DNA of 64,000 nucleotides from Leucobacter triazinivorans (lineage in GTDB: Bacteria; Actinomycetota; Actinomycetes; Actinomycetales; Microbacteriaceae). The notes beneath the pieces are model-generated. The model was not told the DNA's origin. It saw only the letters and a list, made by a program, of their open reading frames with translations, and did not search any database. Below, one piece after another: positions 48,519 to 57,341 of this stretch (position 1 is the first letter of the stretch; every line of letters begins with the position of its first letter). The translations under genes and the position numbers were made by a program. The stretch lies in assembly GCF_004208635.1 (NCBI RefSeq), contig NZ_CP035806.1:868001-932000 (forward strand). The letters run 5' to 3'.

Positions 48519-48524
48519 CGTGGC

Positions 48525-48950
48525 GTGACACGCACCCCCGAGACCCAGCCCGTCATCCGCGTCAGCGCGGTCGTCATGCGCGACCCGCGCGGGCACGTGC
48601 TCACCGTGCGCAAACGGGGAACCGCGGCGCTGATGCTGCCGGGCGGGAAGCACGAGCAGGGCGAGGATCCGCGCGACACCGCGGTGCGGGAATTCGAGGA
48701 GGAGCTCGGGATCGCGCTCGACCGCGAACGGCTCGACGCCCTGGGCGTGTTCCGCGCCGCGGCCGCCAACGAGCCCGGGCACGCCGTGGAGGCGTCGGTA
48801 TTCGAGCATCCGTACCTCGCTGCCGCCGTGTCGGCGCGGGCGCGCGCGGAGATCGAGCACCTCGAATGGGTCGACCCCGCGGTGGCGCGGGCCGACATGG
48901 CGCCGTTGAACACCGAGCTCGTGTTCCCCCTGCTGCGCGCCGCTCGCTGA
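48525..48950 (+). CDS. Nudix hydrolase
   Basis: 141 aa Nudix enzyme, likely hydrolysing a nucleoside-diphosphate derivative (MutT-like sanitation or similar). The complete box is present: GGKHEQGEDPRDTAVREFEE followed by ELGI, with all metal-binding Glu residues. The protein starts (GTG 48525) just past the VanY-like gene with its own leaderless -10. Substrate cannot be told from sequence. Convergent with mtr. Confidence 0.9.
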   Translation: MTRTPETQPVIRVSAVVMRDPRGHVLTVRKRGTAALMLPGGKHEQGEDPRDTAVREFEEELGIALDRERLDALGVFRAAAANEPGHAVEASVFEHPYLAAAVSARARAEIEHLEWVDPAVARADMAPLNTELVFPLLRAAR

Positions 48951-48960
48951 GCGGGCACTT

Positions 48961-49047
48961 CCGCCGAACCCGAGCTCATTCTCCGAAACCGAGCGAATTC
49001 TCGGCGCTGGAAGGGTCGGTTTCGACGAACGGGCTCGGGTTCGGCGG
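48961..49047. terminator. Nested palindrome between convergent genes (bidirectional terminator or REP element)
   Basis: Outer arms CCGCCGAACCCGAGC (48961-48975) and GCTCGGGTTCGGCGG (49033-49047) pair over 15 bp. Inner arms CGAAACCGA (48984-48992) and TCGGTTTCG (49016-49024) pair over 9 bp. The 87-bp structure lies between the Nudix and mtr stops and could terminate both transcripts. Confidence 0.7.
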
Positions 49048-49068
49048 GGCTCGCCTCCCTCGCCGCCC

Positions 49069-50550
49069 CTAGAGCTCGGGCCCCCGCGGCACGTCGAGAC
49101 CGAGCAGCGCGTTCTCGACCACCTCCATGAGAGCCGGGTGGATCCAGTACTGGCCCCTGGCGGCCGCGTGGGCGTCGATGCCGAAGCTCATCGCCATCAC
49201 CACGACCTGAATGAGATTGGAGGCCTGATACCCCATCGCGTGCGCGCCGAGAATGCGACCGTCACGGCGATCCGCCACTATCGTGAAGACGCCCGTCGAG
49301 TCCTCCATCGCCCAGCCGTACGCGGTATCGCCGGTGCGCTGCGTCGCAACGGTGACGTGCTCGGCGCCGATCCGGGCGCCCGCCTCGCGCTCTGTGAGGC
49401 CCACCTGGGCGAGTTCGGGGTCGCTGAAGACGGCCGCCGGAACCACCTCCTGCCGCGAGCGACGCAGATCGTCGGGATGCTCGAGGTTGTGCGCCACCAC
49501 GCGCGCCTCGTGATTGGCGACGTGCTTCAGCTGGTGCGGCGAGGAGACGTCGCCGAGCGCGTAGAGCCCGGTGACGGGTGCGCCGCCCGACCGCACGCGC
49601 TGGAACTCGTCGACCACGATGCGCCCGTCCGCGTGCAGATCGAGCCCGGCCGCCGCGGCGCCGACCAGATCGGAGTTGGGAATCCGCCCGATGGCGACGA
49701 GCACGACATCGGCCGGGATCCGGTCAGCCGCCCCGGCACGATCGGCCGCCTCGGCAGGGTCGCCCGCCCCGCGCGCGGTAGGCCCCACCTCGACGGTGAC
49801 GCCCCCGCGCGCGACGCCCCCGCGCGCCGCCTCGATCCCACGCACCTCGCACCCGAGCCGCACGTCCCAGCGCCGCCCGGCCTCGGCGGTGAAGCGCGCC
49901 GAGATCTCGGCGTCGAGCCCGCGCAGCAGGCGCTCGCCGCGCACCACCTGCACGACCTCCGAGCCGAGCCCCGCGAAGATCCCGGCGAACTCGCTCGCGA
50001 CGTACCCGCCGCCGATGATGAGCACCCGCCCGGGCTGCTCGGCGAGGCGCATCACGGTGTCGGAGGTGTGCACCTGCGGCAGCCCGATGCCGGGGATGTC
50101 CGGGATCACCGGGCGCGATCCCGCTGCGATGACCAGCTGCTCGGCCTCGACCCGCGTGCCGTCCGCCGCGACGAACGAGCGCGCACCGGTCAGCCGCACC
50201 TCCTGGGAGATGAGCTCGACGTTATCGAGATCCTCGGCCCGATAGCGCTCCCCCGCGGCGGAGATCGCGTCGATGCGCGAGAAGATGCGGTCCCGGATGC
50301 CCGGCCAGTCGACGGCCTCGGTGCGCATGGCGACGCCGAGGCGCGCGGCCTCCTCGGGCGAGCGGGCGAGCGCCGCCGGGCGCACGTACATCTTGGTGGG
50401 GATGCAGCCCGCATTGAGGCAGGTGCCCCCGAAGACGCCGCGCTCGGCGATCACCACCCGCCGGTCGTCCCAGAAGGGCGTGATGAGGGAGTTCCCCGAG
50501 CCCGAACCGATGATCGCGAGGTCGGCGGTGATGGTGCGCATGCGGCCCAT
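49069..50550 (-). CDS. mtr: Mycothione reductase
   Basis: Flavoprotein disulfide reductase that regenerates mycothiol from mycothione with NADPH (493 aa). FAD motif IIGSGSGNSLI, redox disulfide GGTCLNAGCIPTK, NADPH motif IIGGGYVASEFAGIFAGLGS, and C-terminal QYWIHPALMEVVENALLGL with the active-site His are all of the mtr type. An insert of about 30 Gly/Ala/Arg-rich residues (around 265-295) is longer than usual. It begins 5 bp after the substrate-binding protein gene, so it may be co-transcribed with the ABC operon. Its presence fits an actinobacterium with mycothiol. Confidence 0.92.
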   Translation of the reverse strand: MGRMRTITADLAIIGSGSGNSLITPFWDDRRVVIAERGVFGGTCLNAGCIPTKMYVRPAALARSPEEAARLGVAMRTEAVDWPGIRDRIFSRIDAISAAGERYRAEDLDNVELISQEVRLTGARSFVAADGTRVEAEQLVIAAGSRPVIPDIPGIGLPQVHTSDTVMRLAEQPGRVLIIGGGYVASEFAGIFAGLGSEVVQVVRGERLLRGLDAEISARFTAEAGRRWDVRLGCEVRGIEAARGGVARGGVTVEVGPTARGAGDPAEAADRAGAADRIPADVVLVAIGRIPNSDLVGAAAAGLDLHADGRIVVDEFQRVRSGGAPVTGLYALGDVSSPHQLKHVANHEARVVAHNLEHPDDLRRSRQEVVPAAVFSDPELAQVGLTEREAGARIGAEHVTVATQRTGDTAYGWAMEDSTGVFTIVADRRDGRILGAHAMGYQASNLIQVVVMAMSFGIDAHAAARGQYWIHPALMEVVENALLGLDVPRGPEL

Positions 50551-50554
50551 GCTG

Positions 50555-51520
50555 TCAGACGAGCCCCGCTTCGGCGAGCCAGTCGCTCGCGATCCGGTCT
50601 GCGGGGAGCTCCTCGCCGACGCTGCGGGCGTTGAGCGCGACGAGATCCTCGGCGCTCATGGCGGCGCTGACCTCGTCGATGATCTCGGCGGCGCCCTCGT
50701 CGACGCGGTCGCTCGCGAGCGGCACGACGTGCGAGGCGAGAAAGATGCCGCGCGTGTCCTCGAGCGCGACGAGGTCGTTCTCGGCCACGGTCGGATCGGC
50801 GGTGTAGATGATGGCGAGCTGGATCGCGCCGTCGCGCAGCGCCTTCACCGTGAGGGGCCCGCCGCCGTCCTCGATCGGGGTGAACGCGACGCCCTCGATG
50901 CCGTAGACCTCCGCGAGCCCCTCCGGCCCGTACGGACGGGTCTCGGCCTCGGAGTTCGACCCCAGGGTGAGCGGCTCCTCGACCTCGGCGAGATCGTCGA
51001 TGCTCGTGAGGTCCCAGGTCTCGGCGAACTCGCGGGTCACCGTGTACGAGTCCTGGTCGGTGGCGGGCGATTGCTCGAGCACGCGGAGTCCCTCCGGGGT
51101 CGCGTCCTGCAGCTCGGCGTAGACGTCATCGGAGAGTCTGGCCTCGGTCTCGGGATCCCAGAACTGCAGCAGATTGCCGCTGTACTCGGGGAAGAGGTCG
51201 ATCGACCCCGCCTCGATCTCGGGCAGGTAGACCTCGCGCTGGCCGATGCGGAACTGGCGGTCGACCTCGTACCCGCCGGCCTCGAGGGCCTGCGCGTAGA
51301 TCTCGGCGATGATCTCGTTGGAGTAGTAGTCCTGCGAGCCGATGACGATCGTGTCTGTGGACCCGCCTCCGGAGGCGTCCGGGGCGTCCAGCGGGTCCGC
51401 GCTCGAGCAGCCGGCGAGGAGCGCGGCGCTGAGCGCGAGCGCGCCGGCGGCGAGCGCACCCGCGCGCAGGCGCGAGGCGGGGGCGGAGGGCGCGGGGGGT
51501 GCGGGAGTGCGACGGAGCAT
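50555..51520 (-). CDS. Glycine betaine/choline-type ABC substrate-binding lipoprotein
   Basis: 321 aa OpuAC/ProX-type binding protein. The signal has a lipobox LLAGC with Cys38. The mature domain begins IVIGSQDYYSNEIIAEIYAQ and includes FPEYSGNLLQFW and QLAIIYTADPTVAENDLVAL, typical of the QAT (quaternary amine) subfamily. ATG at 51520 has AGAGGAACC upstream. Last member of a four-gene importer operon. Ligand could be glycine betaine, choline, carnitine or similar. Confidence 0.88.
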   Translation of the reverse strand: MLRRTPAPPAPSAPASRLRAGALAAGALALSAALLAGCSSADPLDAPDASGGGSTDTIVIGSQDYYSNEIIAEIYAQALEAGGYEVDRQFRIGQREVYLPEIEAGSIDLFPEYSGNLLQFWDPETEARLSDDVYAELQDATPEGLRVLEQSPATDQDSYTVTREFAETWDLTSIDDLAEVEEPLTLGSNSEAETRPYGPEGLAEVYGIEGVAFTPIEDGGGPLTVKALRDGAIQLAIIYTADPTVAENDLVALEDTRGIFLASHVVPLASDRVDEGAAEIIDEVSAAMSAEDLVALNARSVGEELPADRIASDWLAEAGLV

Positions 51521-51522
51521 GA

Positions 51523-52278
51523 TCAGGGTTCCTCTCGGTCGATGGTCTGGGGTCTGGGGTCGGTGCGGCGGGGTGGCCCGGCGCTGCTCGCGCGGGCGGC
51601 ACGGCGCCTCGGCTCGCCGCTCGGGCGCGCGTAGCGCACGGCGGCGCGCTGGCACGCCGCGAGCAGCAGCTCGAGCACCAGGGTCAGTGCGATCACGAGC
51701 AGCGCGCCTCCGAGCATCTGGGCGTAGTCGCGGGACTTCAGCCCCGCGAAGAGGTAGCGCCCGAGTCCGAGGTCGGCCGTGTAGGCCGCGAGGGTCGCCG
51801 TCGAAACGACCTGCAGCGCCGCGGCGCGCACCCCGCCGATCATCACGGGGAGGGAGAGGGGCAGTTCGACGCCCAGGATCACCTGCGCGGGGGTGAATCC
51901 GATCGCCTTCGCCGCCGCGGGCACCGAGGGATCGACGGCCTGCACGCCCGCGTAGGCGCCTGCCAGCAGCGACGGGATAGCGAGCACGATGAGCGCGAGC
52001 AGGGGCGCCGCCAGGCCGATGCCCAGTGCGAGGCCGAAGAGCGTCAGGAGGCCGAGCGTGGGCAGCGCCCGCGCCGCACCCGTGAACCCGCCGACGAGGG
52101 CGGCGCCGCGGCGGGTGTGCCCGATCAGCACCCCGGCGGGAATCGCGATGGCGGCCGCCACCAGCAGCGCGAGCGCGGTCACCCCGAGATGCTGCAGCGT
52201 GCGCGTGGGGATGCCCCCGGGCCCCGCCCAATTGGCGGGGTCGGCGAGCCAGGCCAGTGCCTCGGCGAAGAGGTTCAC
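51523..52278 (-). CDS. QAT-family ABC transporter permease 2
   Basis: 251 aa, about six membrane helices. The EAA-loop region is DPSVPAAAKAIGFTPAQVIL followed by GVELPLSLPVMIGGVR, as in OpuCB/OpuCD proteins. GTG at 52278 overlaps the permease 1 stop as GTGA. A basic/Pro-rich tail of about 35 residues (RRRAARASSAGPPRRTDPRP) extends past the usual end. Confidence 0.87.
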   Translation of the reverse strand: MNLFAEALAWLADPANWAGPGGIPTRTLQHLGVTALALLVAAAIAIPAGVLIGHTRRGAALVGGFTGAARALPTLGLLTLFGLALGIGLAAPLLALIVLAIPSLLAGAYAGVQAVDPSVPAAAKAIGFTPAQVILGVELPLSLPVMIGGVRAAALQVVSTATLAAYTADLGLGRYLFAGLKSRDYAQMLGGALLVIALTLVLELLLAACQRAAVRYARPSGEPRRRAARASSAGPPRRTDPRPQTIDREEP

Positions 52279-53081
52279 GACGCCTCCCCCGTCGCTCCCT
52301 GCGCCCCCGTCGCTCCCTGCGCCCCCGTCGCTCCCCTCGCCCGCGGAGCACCGCTCCGCGCACCCGACACGGCCCGTGCGGCCCGTGCGGCCCGTGCGCG
52401 CTGCGACCGCCTCGAACCCTGCGACCGCCGCGAACGGCGGGATCCGCGTGCCGGCCGGTTCCACGGAGTCAGCGCGCGCCCCACGCCGAGCACCACGGCG
52501 TCGAGCAGCAGCGCCAGCACCACCGTGGCGAGCACCCCGGTCCAGACCTCCGCGGCGATCCCTCGCTGGAATCCGTCGGTGAGCAACGTGCCGAGGCTCG
52601 GGACGCCGATGAGCGCACCGAGCGTCACGAGACTGATCGTCGACACCGTGACCACGCGCACGCCCGAGACGAGCACCGGGACCGCGAGCGGCAGGTCGAC
52701 CCGCCAGAACAGCCCCCGGGGCGCGTACCCGGTGGCCACCGCGGCATCGCGCACCCGCCGGTCGACGGCGGCGAACGCGTCGGCGGCGGTGCGCACGAGC
52801 AGCGCCACGCCGTAGACCGTCAGAGCCGCGACCATCGTCTGCCACGACCGCAGCGCGGTGCCGAGCACAGCCGGGATGATGATCAGGAGCGGCAGGGCCG
52901 GGATCGCGTAGGCGAGCGTGGCCGCGGAGAGGAGGGGCCCGCCGAGGCGCGGCCTGCGGAACGCGAGCCGCCCCAGCGGCACCGCCACGAGCACGCTGAT
53001 GAGGATCGCCGGAACGCTGAGGAGCAGGTGGTCGATCGCGAGACCCGCCACCGTCTCCCAGTTGGCGATCGCCCAGTTCAC
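52275..53081 (-). CDS. QAT-family ABC transporter permease 1
   Basis: 268 aa. Residues 1-205 are a six-helix permease, with EAA-loop VDRRVRDAAVATGYAPRGLF. After that comes an unusual tail of about 60 residues: Arg/Ser/Gln repeats (RRSRRSQGSRRSQ), Ala/Arg repeats, then a collagen-like GATGAQGATGAQGATG. The tail is encoded by tandem DNA repeats and is not part of the family. Start GTG 53081 overlaps the ATPase stop. Confidence 0.86.
   Translation of the reverse strand: MNWAIANWETVAGLAIDHLLLSVPAILISVLVAVPLGRLAFRRPRLGGPLLSAATLAYAIPALPLLIIIPAVLGTALRSWQTMVAALTVYGVALLVRTAADAFAAVDRRVRDAAVATGYAPRGLFWRVDLPLAVPVLVSGVRVVTVSTISLVTLGALIGVPSLGTLLTDGFQRGIAAEVWTGVLATVVLALLLDAVVLGVGRALTPWNRPARGSRRSRRSQGSRRSQRARAARAARAVSGARSGAPRARGATGAQGATGAQGATGEAS
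52291..52336. repeat. 18-bp tandem repeat in the permease 1 C-terminal codons
   Basis: GTCGCTCCCTGCGCCCCC occurs at 52291-52308 and 52309-52326, with a partial third unit to 52336. It encodes a six-residue GATGAQ period. Copy number changes would keep the frame. Confidence 0.75.
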
Positions 53082-53890
53082 GGCTCCAACACCCCGACGG
53101 TTCGGCCCTCGCCGTCGACGGCGACGGTGCGGCCGTCCATGTCCACGGCGTGGAGGCGGCGCTCGGCGCGATCGGCACCGACGAAGTCGCGCACGAATTC
53201 GTTCGCCGGGTGGGCGAGGATCTCGGCCGGAGCGCCCCGCTGCGCGATCCCCGCGCCCGCCTCGAGCACCACGACCTCGTCGCCCACGAGGAACGCCTCC
53301 TCGACGTCGTGGGTGACGAAGACGATCGTCTTGCCGAGGTCGGACTGCAGCTGCAGCAGCTCGCGCTGCAGCTCCCGCCGCACGATGGGATCGACCGCGC
53401 CGAACGGCTCATCCATCAGCAGGATGTTCGGATCGGCGGCGAGCGCCCGGGCGACGCCGACCCTCTGCTGCTGGCCGCCCGAGAGCTGGCTCGGGTAGCG
53501 CCGGCCGAGGGCGGGGTCGAGCCCGACCCGCTCGAGCAGACCGGCCGCGGCCGAACGCGCCGCGCGCCGCGGCGCACCCGTGAGCAGCGGCACGGCGGCC
53601 ACATTGTCGAGCACTGTGCGATGCGGCAGCAGACCGCCGTGCTGCATGACGTAGCCGATCGAGCGGCGCAGCTCGACGGGGTCGCGCTCGCGCACGTCCT
53701 CGCCGTCGATGAGCACGCGTCCCGACGTGGGATCGACCATGCGGTTGACCATCCGGAGCAGGGTGGTCTTCCCGGATCCGGACGAGCCGACCAGCACCAC
53801 CGTGCGGTGGGAGGGGACGACGCACGAGAACTCCGCGACGGCGATCGCGCCTCCCGGGTACTCCTTCGACACATGCTCGAACTCGATCAT
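53078..53890 (-). CDS. QAT-family ABC transporter ATPase
   Basis: 270 aa ATPase. Walker A GSSGSGKTTLLR, Q-loop QHGG, signature LSGGQQQRVGVARAL, Walker B ILLMDEP, and switch VTHDVEEA are intact. After the ATPase core there is only a short C-terminal extension (DRAERRLHAVDMDGRTVAV), not a full tandem CBS pair as in OpuA/OpuCA, so osmosensing by CBS may be missing. ATG at 53890 has GGGAGGA upstream. First gene of the importer operon, divergent from the mevalonate genes. Confidence 0.9.
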   Translation of the reverse strand: MIEFEHVSKEYPGGAIAVAEFSCVVPSHRTVVLVGSSGSGKTTLLRMVNRMVDPTSGRVLIDGEDVRERDPVELRRSIGYVMQHGGLLPHRTVLDNVAAVPLLTGAPRRAARSAAAGLLERVGLDPALGRRYPSQLSGGQQQRVGVARALAADPNILLMDEPFGAVDPIVRRELQRELLQLQSDLGKTIVFVTHDVEEAFLVGDEVVVLEAGAGIAQRGAPAEILAHPANEFVRDFVGADRAERRLHAVDMDGRTVAVDGEGRTVGVLEP

Positions 53891-54032
53891 GTCGACGACG
53901 TCCTCCCGTTCTGCCGGCACCGATGCTCCATGCACCACCCTAACGAGGCACGGAGCGCTGCGGGGACGGGCTTGTCCGCTCGCAGCGTCATGGTGTACGG
54001 GGAATATGTGGCGACCCGCAGACGGCCTGGCG

Positions 54033-54038
54033 TAAACT
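54033..54038 (+). promoter_or_regulatory. -10 element of the mevalonate operon promoter
   Basis: TAAACT fits TANNNT. No strong -35 box. It predicts a transcript start near 54045 and a leader of about 90 bases before mvaK1 at 54137, which holds a strong hairpin. Confidence 0.5.
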
Positions 54039-54055
54039 GGACCTTTGAACTGGCG

Positions 54056-54085
54056 GAAGAGGGACGGCGATGTCCGTCCCTCTTC
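54056..54085 (+). terminator. 12-bp hairpin in the mevalonate operon leader (attenuator candidate)
   Basis: GAAGAGGGACGG (54056-54067) and CCGTCCCTCTTC (54074-54085) form a perfect 12-bp stem with loop CGATGT, between the promoter-like site and the mvaK1 start. No T-run follows. It could be an attenuator, a regulator-binding structure or a stability element. Confidence 0.6.
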
Positions 54086-54136
54086 TTGCGTGCCCGCCGC
54101 CGCGAGCCGTGGCGGAAACGATCGAAACGGACCCGC

Positions 54137-55135
54137 ATGAACTCCTCCCTCCCGACGCGCCCCCGGCCGTCCGAAGCCGGGCCGGCGGGCGAGCGCGCCG
54201 TCGGAACCGGCACCGCGCACGCGAAGGCGATCCTGTTCGGCGAGCACGCGGTCGTGTACGGTGCGCCCGCGATCGCCGTGCCGCTGCATCAGCTCGAGGT
54301 CGAGACCATGATCCGCCCGACGCCGGGCTCCGAGCTGCGCATCGAGAGCGAGCTCTTCGCGGGAACAGCCTCGTCGGCGCCCGAGGTGCTGCGCCCCGTC
54401 ATCACCGCCGTGCGGGCGGCGCTCGGCGCAGTCGGCGCGGTCGGCGCAGAAGAGATGCAGGCGCAGCTGCGGGTGCGCAGCGCCATCCCCCACGGGCGCG
54501 GGCTCGGGTCGAGCGCGGCGGTGGCAGCGGCGATCGCCCGGGCGGCGGCCGATCTCTTCGGAACCGAGCTGGACGCCGATGCGTTCCACGAGATCGTGCA
54601 GCGCGCTGAGCGCGTGGCGCACGGCAACCCGAGCGGGATCGACGCCCGCGCCGTCTCCGCGGCCGGGCCGATCCGCTTCCACGGCGGCAGCGCCCGGCCC
54701 ACGGGCGTGGGCGCCCCGCTCACCTTCGTGCTCGCCGACTCCGGAGTGCCCGGGTCGACCGCGGCAGCCGTGGCAGGCGTGCGCGAGCGCCGCGCGGCCG
54801 ATCCGGTGCGCATGGATCGGGCCATCTCGCAGCTCGCCGATATCGCCGAGGGCTCGGTGCTCGATCTCGAACTCGGTGACCGCTCGGCGCTCGGCTCGCG
54901 CATGCTCGAGGCACACGCACTGCTCGGCCGCATCGGCGTGAGCACCGTGCAGCTCGACGCGCTGGTCGAGGCCGCGCGCGCGGCGGGCGCGCACGGGGCG
55001 AAGCTCACGGGCGGCGGCCTGGGCGGCTGCGTGCTCGCGCTGGCGGAGTCCGAGGCGCAGGCCGAGCACATCGCGCTCGCGCTGCGCTCCACGGGCGCGC
55101 CCCGCACCTGGACGACCACAGTGGCCGCCGCATGA
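54137..55135 (+). CDS. mvaK1: Mevalonate kinase
   Basis: Phosphorylates mevalonate to 5-phosphomevalonate with ATP (332 aa, GHMP kinase). AHAKAILFGEHAVVYGAPAI at the N-terminus, the ATP loop IPHGRGLGSSAAVAAAIARA near residue 117, and the C-terminal HGAKLTGGGLGGCVLAL are all of the mevalonate-kinase type. It starts at the ATG at 54137, the first codon fitting the family; a frame open from 53150 is antisense to the ATPase gene. First gene of the operon; overlaps mvaD by four bases. Confidence 0.95.
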   Translation: MNSSLPTRPRPSEAGPAGERAVGTGTAHAKAILFGEHAVVYGAPAIAVPLHQLEVETMIRPTPGSELRIESELFAGTASSAPEVLRPVITAVRAALGAVGAVGAEEMQAQLRVRSAIPHGRGLGSSAAVAAAIARAAADLFGTELDADAFHEIVQRAERVAHGNPSGIDARAVSAAGPIRFHGGSARPTGVGAPLTFVLADSGVPGSTAAAVAGVRERRAADPVRMDRAISQLADIAEGSVLDLELGDRSALGSRMLEAHALLGRIGVSTVQLDALVEAARAAGAHGAKLTGGGLGGCVLALAESEAQAEHIALALRSTGAPRTWTTTVAAA

Positions 55136-56196
55136 CCCGGGCCGGCACCGCGGCGAATGGGACCGCCGGCGGCACTGCGACCGCACGGGCGTTCCCGAAC
55201 ATCGCACTGGTGAAATACTGGGGCAAGCGCGACGAGGCCGTCATGCTGCCGGCGGCCGGCAGCCTCTCGCTGACGCTCGACGCATACGCAACGACCACCG
55301 CCGTGACGCTCGACGCGAGCGCCGCGAGCGACCGCTTCGAGCTGAACGGAGAAGCGCAGGCGGGCGATCGTCTGCGCCGCGTCACCCGCTTCCTCGACCT
55401 CGTGCGCGAGCGCTCGGGGTCCACCGCCCGCGCGCTCGTGCGCTCGCACAATGAGGCGCCCACGGGCGCGGGCCTCGCCTCCTCGGCGTCGGGCTTCGCC
55501 GCGCTCGCCACCGCCGCCTCCGCGGCCTACGGCCTGCCGGGCGACCCCGCTTCGCTCAGCAGGCTCGCGCGCCGCGGATCCGGATCGGCCGCCCGCTCGA
55601 TCATTCCCGGCGTCTCCGTCTGGCACGCCGGCGACGGCGACGAGACCTCCTTCGCCGAGCCCGTCCCGGCTCCCGAGATGCGCATGGTGATCGTCACGGT
55701 CGACGAGCGGCAGAAGGCTATCTCGAGCCGTGAGGCGATGCGTCTCACCGCGCTCACCTCGCCGTTCTACCCGGCCTGGGTCGCGAGCACGGAGCAGAGC
55801 CTCGAGGCGATGCTCGAGGCCTGCCGCGACGGCGACTTCACCCGCATCGGCCGCATCACCGAATCGCACGCTCTGCGCATGCACGCGGTGATCCAGTCGG
55901 CCGACCCGCCCGTGCGCTATCTGGCTCCCACGAGCATCGCGGTCTTCGACGCCGTCTCGGCGCTGCGGGATCGCGGCGTCGAGGCGTACGCGACCGCCGA
56001 TGCCGGCCCCAACGTCTGCGTCGTCGTGCGGCCCGCCGAGGCCGAGGCGGTCGCCGACGAGCTGCGCGGGTTCGGGCGCGTGCGCGTGGTCGGGCCCGGT
56101 GCCGGCGCCGAGCTGATCGACGCGGATCCCCGTCTCTCGGCTCCGCTCGACGCATCCCCAGGCGGGGATCCCGCCGCGACCGGAGCCGGCGCGTGA
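55132..56196 (+). CDS. mvaD: Diphosphomevalonate decarboxylase
   Basis: Converts mevalonate 5-diphosphate to isopentenyl diphosphate with ATP and loss of CO2 (354 aa). Typical motifs: FPNIALVKYWGKRDEAVMLP, SHNEAPTGAGLASSASGFAA, and the C-terminal AYATADAGPNVCVVV with the catalytic Asp. Start ATG 55132 overlaps the mvaK1 stop (ATGA), and its stop overlaps mvaK2. Confidence 0.95.
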   Translation: MTRAGTAANGTAGGTATARAFPNIALVKYWGKRDEAVMLPAAGSLSLTLDAYATTTAVTLDASAASDRFELNGEAQAGDRLRRVTRFLDLVRERSGSTARALVRSHNEAPTGAGLASSASGFAALATAASAAYGLPGDPASLSRLARRGSGSAARSIIPGVSVWHAGDGDETSFAEPVPAPEMRMVIVTVDERQKAISSREAMRLTALTSPFYPAWVASTEQSLEAMLEACRDGDFTRIGRITESHALRMHAVIQSADPPVRYLAPTSIAVFDAVSALRDRGVEAYATADAGPNVCVVVRPAEAEAVADELRGFGRVRVVGPGAGAELIDADPRLSAPLDASPGGDPAATGAGA

Positions 56197-57341
56197 TCGA
56201 GACCCGCGCTCCGGGCAAGCTCTACATCGCCGGCGAGTACGCGGTGGTCGAGCCGGGCGAACCCGCCGTGCTCGTGGCGGTCGACCGCTACCTCTCGGTG
56301 CGCCTGACGGCGGCGAGCGGCGAGGGCCGCGTGCGGTCGAGCGCCTACGAGCGATCGCCGCTGGTGTGGGTGCGCGACCGCGACAGCGGGCGCATCGTGC
56401 CGACGCATGATCCGCGCGACTACGTCTTCTCGGCGATCGCCGCGGTCGAGGAGCTGCGCGCCGAGCGCGGGCTCCCTCCGCACTACTTCGACCTCGACAT
56501 CGACAGCGAGCTCGACGACGAGCACGGCCGCAAGTTCGGACTGGGATCGTCTGCGGCCGTCACGGTGGCGGTGATCGCGGCGATCGATGAGTTCACCGGA
56601 CTGGGCCTCAGCCCCACCGAGAGGTTCAAGCTCGCGCTGCTCGCCACGATCGAGGTGGCTCCCCGCGCATCGGGAGGCGACCTCGCGGCGAGCACCTTCG
56701 GCGGTTGGATCCGCTACACGTCGCCCGATCGCGACCTGCTGCGCGCGACGCGTGCCCGGCACGGCGTCGCGGCGGCGCTGCAGTCGGAGGAGGCGTGGCA
56801 GGGCTTCGGCGTGACCCGCCTGCCGCGGCCCGCCGGACTGCAACTGCTGGTGGGCTGGACGGGATCGCCCGCCTCGACCGAGCGGCTCGTTGCGGAGGTG
56901 GGGCGCCCGACGCGCGTCGGCGCGGAGACGGCTGGAGACGGCGACGGGCAGGCGGACCGTGCCTCGTTCTTGGATGCGAGCCGCTCCTGCGTGGACGAGC
57001 TCGTGCGCGGCCTCGCCGAGAGCGACGCCCTGGCGCTCGACTCCGTACGCCGGGCACGCGGGCTGCTGCAGGATCTCGGCGCGACGTCCGGCATCCGCAT
57101 CGAGACCGAGCAGTTGCGGGCGCTCTGCGAGAGCGCCGAGCGGCACGGTGCCGCCGCCAAGCCCTCGGGCGCCGGCGGCGGCGACTGCGGCATCGTGCTC
57201 GCCCCCGCCCGTCTCGACACGAGCGCGCTCCTGCGGGAGTGGGAGGCGCACGGCATTCTGAGGCTGCCGCTGTCGGTGCACCCCTCGGAGCGCATTCCGC
57301 TGGATCGACCCACGATCGTTGGAGGCCCCGGTGAACTCTGA
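56193..57341 (+). CDS. mvaK2: Phosphomevalonate kinase
   Basis: Second kinase of the pathway (382 aa, GHMP family): 5-phosphomevalonate to 5-diphosphomevalonate. N-terminus APGKLYIAGEYAVVEPGEPA, ATP loop FGLGSSAAVTVAVIAA near residue 113, and C-terminal KPSGAGGGDCGIVLA. GTG start at 56193 overlaps the mvaD stop. Belongs to the bacterial type also found in the Streptomyces mevalonate cluster. Confidence 0.93.
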   Translation: MIETRAPGKLYIAGEYAVVEPGEPAVLVAVDRYLSVRLTAASGEGRVRSSAYERSPLVWVRDRDSGRIVPTHDPRDYVFSAIAAVEELRAERGLPPHYFDLDIDSELDDEHGRKFGLGSSAAVTVAVIAAIDEFTGLGLSPTERFKLALLATIEVAPRASGGDLAASTFGGWIRYTSPDRDLLRATRARHGVAAALQSEEAWQGFGVTRLPRPAGLQLLVGWTGSPASTERLVAEVGRPTRVGAETAGDGDGQADRASFLDASRSCVDELVRGLAESDALALDSVRRARGLLQDLGATSGIRIETEQLRALCESAERHGAAAKPSGAGGGDCGIVLAPARLDTSALLREWEAHGILRLPLSVHPSERIPLDRPTIVGGPGEL

